Source of the DNA: Candidatus Aminicenantota bacterium
GTDB taxonomy: Bacteria > Acidobacteriota > Aminicenantia > Aminicenantales > Saccharicenantaceae
DNA length: 9,109 nucleotides
Assembly (NCBI GenBank): GCA_026393955.1
Contig: JAPKZE010000363.1
Location: 1 to 9,109, forward strand
Direction: 5' to 3'
In this document: positions 1 through 6,269 of the stretch, in pieces
Layout: each line of letters begins with the position of its first letter
Numbering within the stretch: the stretch's first letter is position 1
Made by a program: the position numbers and the translations under genes
Notes under the pieces: model-generated
Told to the model about the DNA's origin: nothing
Databases searched by the model: none
What the model saw: the letters and a program-made list of their open reading frames with translations, nothing else

Positions 1-814
1 CTTCCACGCGGAGCGCATGATCGAATACGGCACCGCCATCGCCGCCGGCGTGACCCCGGGCAAGGGCGGCACGCGCCACCTCGGCCTCCCGGTCTTCGAT
101 ACCGTCGCCGAAGCCGTCCGGAACGAAGGAGTCGACGCCGCGGTCATCTTCGTCCCGGCCCGGGCCGCCGCAGACGCCGTCTTGGAGGCCGCTTCGGCGG
201 GCCTCGTCCTCATCGTCTGCATCACCGAGGGCAACCCGGCCCTCGACCTGGTCCATGTCAAGGCCGCCCTCCGGGGGACGCCGGCCCGGCTCATCGGCCC
301 GAATACGCCGGGCATCATCTCACCGGGCTTGACCAAGCTCGGCATCATGCCCGGTCCCATCCACCGGCAGGGACCGGTCGGGGTCATCTCCCGCTCGGGG
401 ACCCTGACCTACGAAGCGGTCCACCAGCTCTCGCTTCTCGGCCTCGGCCAGTCGACCGCCGTGGGCATCGGCGGCGACCCCATCATCGGCCTGTCCTTCG
501 TCGATCTTCTGAAAATGTTCGAAAAGGACCCCGTGACCGAAGCGGTCGTCCTCATCGGCGAGATCGGCGGCACGGCCGAAGAGGAGGCCGCCCGGCTCAT
601 CCGCGGCGGCTTCTCGAAGCCCGTCATCGGCTACGTGGCCGGCCTGACCGCTCCCCCCGGCCGGCGCATGGGCCACGCGGGGGCGATCATGTCCGCCGGG
701 CAGGGCACGGCCGCCCGAAAGATCGAGGTCCTCGAGGCGGCTGGCGTCCGTGTCGTCAGGAATCCCGCCCGGATCGGAAAGGCGGTCGCCGAGACCATTG
801 CGGCATCGGCCTGA
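1..814 (+). CDS. sucD: Succinyl-CoA ligase (ADP/GDP-forming) alpha subunit, 5'-truncated by window edge
   Basis: This subunit carries the phospho-histidine of succinyl-CoA synthetase, which interconverts succinyl-CoA and succinate with substrate-level ATP/GTP formation in the TCA cycle; it works with the beta subunit SucC. The reading frame is open to the window edge: codons before the first ATG (17) read F-H-A-E-R, matching the family's FH(S/A)E motif, so ATG 17 is internal and roughly 20-25 residues are missing (the E. coli protein is 289 aa). Numbering from ATG 17, visible signatures are VTPGKGG (12-18), GPNTPG (94-99), SRSGTLTYEAV (about 125-135), VGIGGDP, MFEKDP, IGEIGGTAEEEAA and GHAGAI. 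In that last motif His220 (codon 674-676) is the expected phosphorylated histidine, equivalent to E. coli His246. The GPNTPG motif has Thr where E. coli has Cys. sucC would be expected just upstream, outside the window. Identity is secure; nucleotide preference is set by SucC and cannot be read here. Confidence 0.96.
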   Translation, partial: FHAERMIEYGTAIAAGVTPGKGGTRHLGLPVFDTVAEAVRNEGVDAAVIFVPARAAADAVLEAASAGLVLIVCITEGNPALDLVHVKAALRGTPARLIGPNTPGIISPGLTKLGIMPGPIHRQGPVGVISRSGTLTYEAVHQLSLLGLGQSTAVGIGGDPIIGLSFVDLLKMFEKDPVTEAVVLIGEIGGTAEEEAARLIRGGFSKPVIGYVAGLTAPPGRRMGHAGAIMSAGQGTAARKIEVLEAAGVRVVRNPARIGKAVAETIAASA

Positions 815-820
815 AGCGCC

Positions 821-844
821 CCGGACTGTCCGGACTTGATTTTT
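821..844 (+). terminator. Possible weak intrinsic terminator after sucD
   Basis: A small hairpin, CCGGA-CTG-TCCGG (821-833), lies 6 bp after the sucD stop. It is followed after six bases by TTTTT (840-844). The stem is short (5 bp) and the T-run is not immediately adjacent, so termination would be weak. The same bases overlap the promoter of the next gene, so the palindrome could equally be an operator. Confidence 0.35.
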
Positions 845-863
845 CGCGTCCGGGGCCTATAAT
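836..863 (+). promoter_or_regulatory. Sigma-70-type promoter for the KimA-like permease gene
   Basis: A perfect TATAAT -10 box sits at 858-863, with TTGATT at 836-841 as a 4/6 match to the -35 box; the spacer is 16 bp. Transcription would start near 870, giving a leader of about 60 nt. That is too short for the c-di-AMP (ydaO-type) riboswitch known upstream of Bacillus kimA. A 9-bp inverted repeat, GCCCCGGAC (818-826) and GTCCGGGGC (848-856), brackets the -35 box and spacer and could be a regulator site. Confidence 0.6.
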
Positions 864-931
864 AGGCGCCGGCCCAAAGATCCCCCCCCAGAACCCCTCC
901 ATGCGCATTATTCCATCCACAAGGTCATGAC

Positions 932-2905
932 ATGAACGACGAGAACGGCCGGATCGGCCGCAAGATCAAGCGCACGATCGTCGGCGCGCCGCGCGACATC
1001 AAGGACCCGTCGCTCTTCCACAAGCTCGCCCTGATCCCCGTCCTGGCCTGGATCGGTCTCGGCGCCGATGGCCTGTCCTCGGCATCCTACGGCCCCGAGG
1101 AGGCCTTCAAGGTCCTGGGCAAGCACACCTACCTCGCCCTGGGACTGGCCGTGGCCACGGCCCTGACCGTCTTCATCATCTCCTACGCCTACTCCCGCAT
1201 CATCGAGTACTTCCCGTCCGGCGGCGGCGGCTACATCGTCGCCACCCACACCCTCGGCGAAAAGGCCGGCGTTCTGTCCGGGAGCGCCCTGCTCGTCGAC
1301 TACATGCTGACGATCACGGTCTCCATCGTCTCATGCGGCGACGCCATCTTCAGCTTCTTCCCGGCGTCCTTCCTGCCGTACAAGATCCCGTTCGAGGTCC
1401 TGGCCATCATCTTCCTCGTCGTCATCAACCTCCGGGGCCTCAAAGAATCGGTGACCCTGTTGGCGCCGATCTTCATCCTCTTCGTGGTCACCCACGTCCT
1501 GATGATCGGCTACGGCATCATCAAACACATCCCCGAGATCGGGGCCGTGGCCAGCAACGTCCGGTCCGGATTCCAGGGCGGCCTGGTCACCCTCGGCTTG
1601 GGCGGCATGGCCCTGCTCTTCCTGCGCGCCTTTTCCATGGGCGGCGGCACCTTCACCGGCATCGAGGCCGTCTCGAACGGCCTGCAGATCATGCGCGAGC
1701 CCCGGGTCCACAACGGCAAGAGGACCATGCTCTACCTGTCGACGTCCCTGGCCCTGACGGCCGGCGGCATCCTGGTCTGCTACCTCTTCCTCGGCGTCAG
1801 CCCGGTCGCGGGCAAGACGCTCAACGCCGTGCTCGCCGGCGAGATCTTCGGCGGCTGGCGCCTGGGCGGCCTCCTGGCCCTGATCACCATCTTTTCCGAG
1901 GGCGCGCTGCTTCTCGTCGCCGCACAAACGGGATTCGTCGACGGGCCGCGGGTCATGGCCAACATGGCCGTCGACTACTGGTTCCCCCACCGCTTCGCCT
2001 CGCTGTCCAGCCGACTGACCATGCAGAACGGGGTCCTGCTCATGGGCGGCTCGGCCATCTTGCTCCTCGTCTATTCGCGCGGGCGCATCTCGACGCTCGT
2101 CGTCATGTACTCCATCAACGTCTTCCTGACGTTCTCGCTCTCGGAGCTGGGCATGTCCCGCTTCTTCATCCGAGGCCGGAAGAAGGAACCGCACTGGAAG
2201 AAGCACCTGCCGGTCCACCTGATGGGCCTGACCGTCTGCCTGACCATCCTGATCATCACCACGTTCGAGAAGTTCACCCACGGAGGCTGGCTGACCCTGG
2301 TCATCACTTCGATCGTGATCCTGCTTTGCTACCTCATCAAGGGCCACTACAACCGGGTCCGCAAGGGCGTCCGCGAGCTCGACGACATGCTCACGGCGGG
2401 CATCGCCCACAAGGGCACCTACAATGCGGAGCCGACGGATCCCAAGGAGATGACGGCCATCCAGCTCGTCAGCGGCTATTCCGGTTTCGGCGTCCACACG
2501 TTCCTGTCCATCATCCGCGGCTTCCCCGGCCTCTACAAGAACTTCGTTTTTATCTCCGTCTCCGAAGTCGACGCCGGGGCCTTCAAGGGGGCCGACGCCG
2601 TCTCCTGCCTGGATGGCTCGACCTGCGAAGCCCTCAGAAAATACGTCGACCTGGCTCGCCGCCTCGGCTTCCCGGCCGAATCACGCCACGATATGGGCAT
2701 CGACGTCGTCGAGACGGCCTCTAACCTCTGCGAGCGTGTGGCCAAGGAGTTCCCCAAGTCGACCGTCTTCGCCGGCCAGACCGTCTTCCGCCGGCCCGGG
2801 ATCGTCAACCGCATCCTCCACAACGAGACGGCCTTCGCCATCCAGCAGGAGCTCCGCTGGAAAGGGATCACGACGGTCATTTTGCCAATTCGGATCAATA
2901 TTTAG
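932..2905 (+). CDS. KimA-like APC/KUP-superfamily permease, probable K+ importer
   Basis: This is a 12-TM inner-membrane secondary transporter of the APC superfamily, 657 aa, often labelled amino acid permease. The sequence looks closest to KimA, the proton-coupled, c-di-AMP-inhibited potassium importer of Bacillus (about 607 aa). Shared features are an N-terminal KR-hh-hG-P stretch (13-20), A-D-G-L-S-S-A-S-Y (45-53), F-P-S-G-G-G-G-Y (94-101), DYMLTITVS (123-131), TGIEAVSNG (242-250) and Y-S-I-N-V-F-L-T-F-S-L-S (393-404). Asp46, Tyr53, Asp123, Thr127, Ser131, Thr242 and Tyr393 fall on the KimA positions I recall as K+-coordinating; this alignment was made by eye from memory. Hydrophobic segments lie at about 33-60, 66-91, 113-140, 152-167, 173-197, 216-240, 265-288, 312-335, 367-382, 386-405, 428-445 and 453-470. 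A soluble alpha/beta C-terminal domain (about 500-657) follows, vaguely like a universal-stress fold. The start is chosen because AAGGT (921-925) lies 6 bp upstream. Substrate is inferred; amino acid transport remains the alternative. Confidence 0.88.
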   Translation: MNDENGRIGRKIKRTIVGAPRDIKDPSLFHKLALIPVLAWIGLGADGLSSASYGPEEAFKVLGKHTYLALGLAVATALTVFIISYAYSRIIEYFPSGGGGYIVATHTLGEKAGVLSGSALLVDYMLTITVSIVSCGDAIFSFFPASFLPYKIPFEVLAIIFLVVINLRGLKESVTLLAPIFILFVVTHVLMIGYGIIKHIPEIGAVASNVRSGFQGGLVTLGLGGMALLFLRAFSMGGGTFTGIEAVSNGLQIMREPRVHNGKRTMLYLSTSLALTAGGILVCYLFLGVSPVAGKTLNAVLAGEIFGGWRLGGLLALITIFSEGALLLVAAQTGFVDGPRVMANMAVDYWFPHRFASLSSRLTMQNGVLLMGGSAILLLVYSRGRISTLVVMYSINVFLTFSLSELGMSRFFIRGRKKEPHWKKHLPVHLMGLTVCLTILIITTFEKFTHGGWLTLVITSIVILLCYLIKGHYNRVRKGVRELDDMLTAGIAHKGTYNAEPTDPKEMTAIQLVSGYSGFGVHTFLSIIRGFPGLYKNFVFISVSEVDAGAFKGADAVSCLDGSTCEALRKYVDLARRLGFPAESRHDMGIDVVETASNLCERVAKEFPKSTVFAGQTVFRRPGIVNRILHNETAFAIQQELRWKGITTVILPIRINI

Positions 2906-2934
2906 GTCTCATCTCCCTTTCAGGGACATCCTAC

Positions 2935-3068
2935 GCAAGGCTTTGGGAAGGGGATCACCCCTAGCCCCCCGGCCCCCCCGGGAACCTGTTGTGCGGTTCC
3001 CCCGCCGCAAGCGGCGGGCCCCCTTCCGCCACGGGGGTCGTCGGGGCGATGCCCCTTCCCCGCCTTGC
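2935..3068. repeat. GC-rich palindromic intergenic element with imperfect terminal inverted repeats
   Basis: The outer arms are related in inverted orientation. Left arm 2935-2961 contains GCAAGGC, then GGGAAGGGG, then ATC and CCCC. Right arm 3043-3068 read on the minus strand gives GCAAGGC, GGGGAAGGGG, ATC and CCCC, with a 3-base indel. Between and within the arms lie five short hairpins: AGGGG-ATCA-CCCCT (2949-2962), GGGAACC/GGTTCCC with an 8-nt loop (2980-3001), CCCGCCGC-AA-GCGGCGGG (3001-3018), CCCCC/GGGGG (3019-3037) and GGGGC-GAT-GCCCC (3043-3055). No T-run follows any of them, so a standard intrinsic terminator is not evident. No plausible gene occupies it. The design resembles REP/ERIC-type or MITE-like intergenic repeats. 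Whether it is dispersed in the genome cannot be seen from one copy. It could also act as a Rho-independent-like or RNA-stabilising structure at the permease 3' end. Confidence 0.6.
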
Positions 3069-3114
3069 TTCGGACTTCACTTCTGGGCGGGAGATGACCC
3101 CTTGTTGATCGGCG

Positions 3115-3143
3115 TTGACAAAAGACCGTCGTCCGGATATTAA
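3115..3143 (+). promoter_or_regulatory. Near-consensus promoter for the DUF5107/TPR gene
   Basis: A perfect -35 box TTGACA (3115-3120) is followed after 17 bp by TATTAA (3138-3143), a 4/6 match to the -10 box. Transcription would start near 3150, giving a leader of about 30 nt. Its position just after the palindromic element suggests the DUF5107 gene is transcribed independently of the permease gene. A tandem 7-bp direct repeat CGACAGA (3153-3159 and 3160-3166) lies in the leader; its meaning is unknown. Confidence 0.55.
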
Positions 3144-3168
3144 GGGGACTCACGACAGACGACAGAAT

Positions 3169-3175
3169 GAGGAGG
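3169..3175 (+). promoter_or_regulatory. Strong Shine-Dalgarno fixing the start at 3180
   Basis: GAGGAGG at 3169-3175 ends 4 bases before ATG 3180. It is the strongest ribosome-binding site in the window and supports this start over later in-frame candidates. Confidence 0.75.
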
Positions 3176-3179
3176 CCGC

Positions 3180-6100
3180 ATGCCCGCGACGATCGCCCCG
3201 ATCCGCTTCCCGCGCCCGACCGCCCTTATCGCCGCGGCCGGGATCAGCCTGGCCCTCGCCGCGGGCCCGGCCTGCCGCCCGGCCCCGACCTCCGTCGCCG
3301 TCGCTTCGGAGTCCAAGGAGATCGTCCGCACCTATCCCTTCTCCGACCCGGACCCGGTGCCGATCTTCGCCCGGTCGTCCATGTGGGGCCAGGGGGCGCG
3401 GCTCTACCCCTACTTCATGTTCGATCGCTTCACGGCCGAGCCCGTCGAAAAGCCCTGGACGGTCGTCCGGCTGAAGAATCCCTATATCGAAGTCGCCGTC
3501 CTGCCCGAAGCCGGGGGCAAGGTCTGGGGGGCCAAAGAGACCGCGACCGGCCGCGATTTTCTCTACTGGAACCACGTCCTCAAGTTCCGCCAGATCGCCC
3601 TGCGCGGTCCCTGGACCTCGGGCGGCATCGAGTGGAACTTCGGCGTCGTCGGCCACGCCCCCTCCACGGCGACCCCGGTCGATTATCTCGTCCGCCAGAA
3701 CCGCGACGGCAGCGCCTCCTGCGTCGTCGGGACGATGGACCTGGCCTCGCGGACCCGCTGGAGCGTCACGATCACGCTGCCCAAGGACAGCGCCGCCTTC
3801 GAGACGAACGCGCTCTGGGTCAATCCCACCCCGTTCAACCAATCCTACTACGCCTGGTCCTGCGCGGCCATCAAGGCCGCCGAGGACCTCAAGTACATTT
3901 TCCCCGGCCAGTGGTTCATCGGCCACGATTATTCCGTTCCGATCGAGCCCTGGCCCGTCGACCGGACCGGCCGGGACCTCTCCTGGTACAAGAACAACGC
4001 CACGCCCGGCTCCAAGAGCTACTTCACGGTCGGCCAATACGGGGATTTCTACGGCGGCTGGTACGAGAAGTCCGACGCCGGCTTCGGCCACTGGTCCCGC
4101 TACGAGGACATGCCGGGCCGCAAGGTCTGGATCTGGGACCTGGCCCGCTCGGGCGAGATCTGGGTCGACCTCCTGACCGACAGCGACGGCCAATACACCG
4201 AGCCTCAGGCAGGGCGCCTGCTCAACCAGTCCGACCACGGCGACTTCGCTCCGGGCTCGGCCGACCGCTGGCAGGAGCAATGGTTCCCGTACCGCGGCAT
4301 CGGCCCGATGGCCAAGGCTTCGCCTCACGCCGTGCTCAGCGCCTCGCGCTCGGGCGAAACTCTCACCCTCGGACTCTTCCCGCTCCGGCCCGTGGCCGAC
4401 GACTTGACCGTCTCGGCGTCCGGAACGGAGCTCTTCCGCGAGCGCCTCGAATTGAAACCCGAGCAGACCTGGAAAAAGGACATCGCCCTCGCCGGCCTTG
4501 CGGCCGAGGCCCCTCTCACGGTCAAGCTCGGCGCCAAGCTCGTCTATGAGACCGCGCCGGACGCCGTCGACCTTGAGCGGCCGCTCCGCTTCAGCGCGCC
4601 CGCCGGGAGCTCGGCCGAAGCGCTCTTCCTCCAGGCCCGCGGCCTCGAGCGCGAGCGGCGCCTGGCCGACGCCCTCGACAGGTACCTGGCCGCGATCGCC
4701 GAGGAGCCGCTCCACGTCCGCGCCCTGGCCCGGGCCGCCGAGCTCTATACCCGGCGCGGAGAACCCGGCCGGGCCCTCGACTTTGCCGGCCGGGCCCTGT
4801 CCGTCTCGATGTACGACCCCGAAGCGAACTACGTCTACGCGGTCGCGGCCCGGCGGATGGGACGCCTCGTCGACGCCAAGGAGACCCTGGGCTGGGCCGC
4901 CCGTTCGCCGCAGTTCAAGGCGGTCGCCCTGGTCCAGTCGGCCGAGATCGCCCTTCTCGAAAAGGATTTCGAGCGGGCCGCCGAGGACGCTTTCAAGGCC
5001 CTCGTTACCGATGACCTCAACGTCAACGCCCTCGAGGTCCTGGCCGTAGCCCACCGCCTGGCCGGACACAGCGCCGAGGCCGACCGCGTCCTGGGCTGGC
5101 TCCTCGAGGTCGATCCTCTCGACCACCTGGCCCGGTTCGAGAAATACCTCCGCGGCCGCAAGCCCGAGGACCTCGAGGCCTGCCGCGCCCTCATTCGCAA
5201 CGAGCTGCCGCACGAGACCTGGCTCGAGATGGCCGCGTTCTACGGCCGGCTCGGCCTCGCCTCCGACGCCGCGGAGGCCCTCAAGGCCGCCCCGGCCCAG
5301 GCGACCGTCCTCTACACGCTCGCCCACCTCCTCCGCGAAAGCGCGCCGGACGAGAGCGCCGCCTGTCTCGACAAGGCTTCGGCCGCCTCGCCGCTCCTCG
5401 TCTTCCCCTTCCGGGAGGAGGAGATCGCCGTCTTTTCCTGGGCCCTGGCCGCCCGGCCGGCCGACTGGAAGCCCAAGTACTACCTGGCTCTCATCCTCTG
5501 GGGGAAGGGCCGCCTCGAAGAGGCCCGGGATCTTTTCGAGATGGTCGAGAGCGCGGACTTCGCGCCCTTCTATATCGCCCGCGGCGCCTTCTTCGAACGG
5601 ACCGATGCGGCCCGGGCCGCCGCGGACTACGCCAAGGCCATCGAGCTCGACGCCTCGAGTTGGCGGGCCCGCCACACGCTGACGGCGTTCCATCTGCGCC
5701 AGGCCGACACCGAGCGGGCCCTGGGCTCGGCCCGGAAAGCGGCCGCCGATTTCCCGGCCGAGGCCCCGCTCCAGGTCGACCTGGCCGAGGCCCTGCTCGC
5801 CGCCGGCGACCCCCACGAAGCGGCGACCGTCCTCGACGCGGTGGCGGCCCTGCCCTACGAGGGCGCGAGCGACATCTACGGTCTTTACGTCCGGGCCCAC
5901 GTCGGGATCGGTCTCAAGGCCATGAAGAAGAAGTCCTGGGCCGAGGCGATCCAGGCCCTGGAGCTGGCCAAGCTCTACCCGGAGAAGCTCGGCAGCGGCG
6001 CTCCTTTCCATGCCGACAGCCGGATGCAGGATTATCTCATCGCCCTTTGCTGGGACAAGCTGGGAGAAAAGGCCAAGGCCGCGGACCTGCGGGAATCCAT

Positions 6101-6269
6101 CCGGGATTACACCCTGAAATACTGGGACGAGGGCCAGCCATACGGCTATTACGGAGGGCTCGTCCTCGAAAAGCTCGGCCGCAAGGAAGACAGGCTCAAG
6201 GCCGGGGAGCTTCTGGCCCGGCCCAAGCCGCCGGCCGAGGTCCTGGCCGTCGTCTCTTCGCTGAAGTGA
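3180..6269 (+). CDS. Exported DUF5107 domain protein with C-terminal TPR repeats
   Basis: This is a 1029-residue envelope protein. Residues 14-32 form a hydrophobic signal segment ending in G-P-A-C (Cys32). That is a poor lipobox, so either a lipoprotein with an atypical box or a signal-peptidase I substrate is possible. Residues about 68-400 match the DUF5107 family as I recall it: VLPEAGGKVWG (108-118 region), FLYWNHV (127-133), GGIEWNFG (148-155), H159, GQYGDFYGGWYE (285-296), YTEPQAGRLLNQ (339-350) and QEQWFPY (365-371). The family looks like a beta-sandwich of galactose-mutarotase type and is associated with carbohydrate-related proteins; no reaction can be assigned here. From about 478 to the end the protein is alpha-helical with tetratricopeptide-type repeats, for example 478-511, 513-546, 547-579, 583-613, 616-646 and 765-795 to 860-890. 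This suggests protein-protein binding. DUF5107 plus TPR at roughly 1000 aa is a normal architecture for the family. The gene has its own promoter and converges on the M14 gene. Confidence 0.85.
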   Translation: MPATIAPIRFPRPTALIAAAGISLALAAGPACRPAPTSVAVASESKEIVRTYPFSDPDPVPIFARSSMWGQGARLYPYFMFDRFTAEPVEKPWTVVRLKNPYIEVAVLPEAGGKVWGAKETATGRDFLYWNHVLKFRQIALRGPWTSGGIEWNFGVVGHAPSTATPVDYLVRQNRDGSASCVVGTMDLASRTRWSVTITLPKDSAAFETNALWVNPTPFNQSYYAWSCAAIKAAEDLKYIFPGQWFIGHDYSVPIEPWPVDRTGRDLSWYKNNATPGSKSYFTVGQYGDFYGGWYEKSDAGFGHWSRYEDMPGRKVWIWDLARSGEIWVDLLTDSDGQYTEPQAGRLLNQSDHGDFAPGSADRWQEQWFPYRGIGPMAKASPHAVLSASRSGETLTLGLFPLRPVADDLTVSASGTELFRERLELKPEQTWKKDIALAGLAAEAPLTVKLGAKLVYETAPDAVDLERPLRFSAPAGSSAEALFLQARGLERERRLADALDRYLAAIAEEPLHVRALARAAELYTRRGEPGRALDFAGRALSVSMYDPEANYVYAVAARRMGRLVDAKETLGWAARSPQFKAVALVQSAEIALLEKDFERAAEDAFKALVTDDLNVNALEVLAVAHRLAGHSAEADRVLGWLLEVDPLDHLARFEKYLRGRKPEDLEACRALIRNELPHETWLEMAAFYGRLGLASDAAEALKAAPAQATVLYTLAHLLRESAPDESAACLDKASAASPLLVFPFREEEIAVFSWALAARPADWKPKYYLALILWGKGRLEEARDLFEMVESADFAPFYIARGAFFERTDAARAAADYAKAIELDASSWRARHTLTAFHLRQADTERALGSARKAAADFPAEAPLQVDLAEALLAAGDPHEAATVLDAVAALPYEGASDIYGLYVRAHVGIGLKAMKKKSWAEAIQALELAKLYPEKLGSGAPFHADSRMQDYLIALCWDKLGEKAKAADLRESIRDYTLKYWDEGQPYGYYGGLVLEKLGRKEDRLKAGELLARPKPPAEVLAVVSSLK

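Noticed and set aside
17..19. ATG 17 as the true sucD start
   Set aside because: In-frame codons upstream encode FHAER, part of the conserved family motif, so the gene begins outside the window.
864..931. c-di-AMP (ydaO-type) riboswitch ahead of the KimA-like gene
   Set aside because: The leader from the predicted start is only about 60 nt and shows no matching conserved segments; too short for this class.
1331..2497. 388-residue minus-strand frame and a 463-residue plus-strand frame (1333-2724) inside the permease gene
   Set aside because: Both are His/Arg/Asp/Gln-rich low-complexity translations without motifs, typical of off-frames in high-GC DNA; the permease frame has 12 TM segments and family motifs.
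2914..2926. TCCCT-TTC-AGGGA hairpin as permease terminator
   Set aside because: The stem is 5 bp and no T-run follows, so it does not meet the pattern of an intrinsic terminator.
2613..3153. Open frames spanning the permease 3' end and the intergenic element (plus 2613-3143, minus 2920-3153)
   Set aside because: They are made of palindromic GC-rich sequence translated into Arg/Pro/Ser/Gly-rich strings with no family features or ribosome-binding sites.
3150..6011. 953-residue open frame on the minus strand opposite the DUF5107 gene
   Set aside because: It is a GC-rich shadow: composition is dominated by Gly, Arg, Glu, Asp and Val with no recognisable domain, whereas the plus-strand frame has clear family motifs, a promoter and a strong ribosome-binding site.
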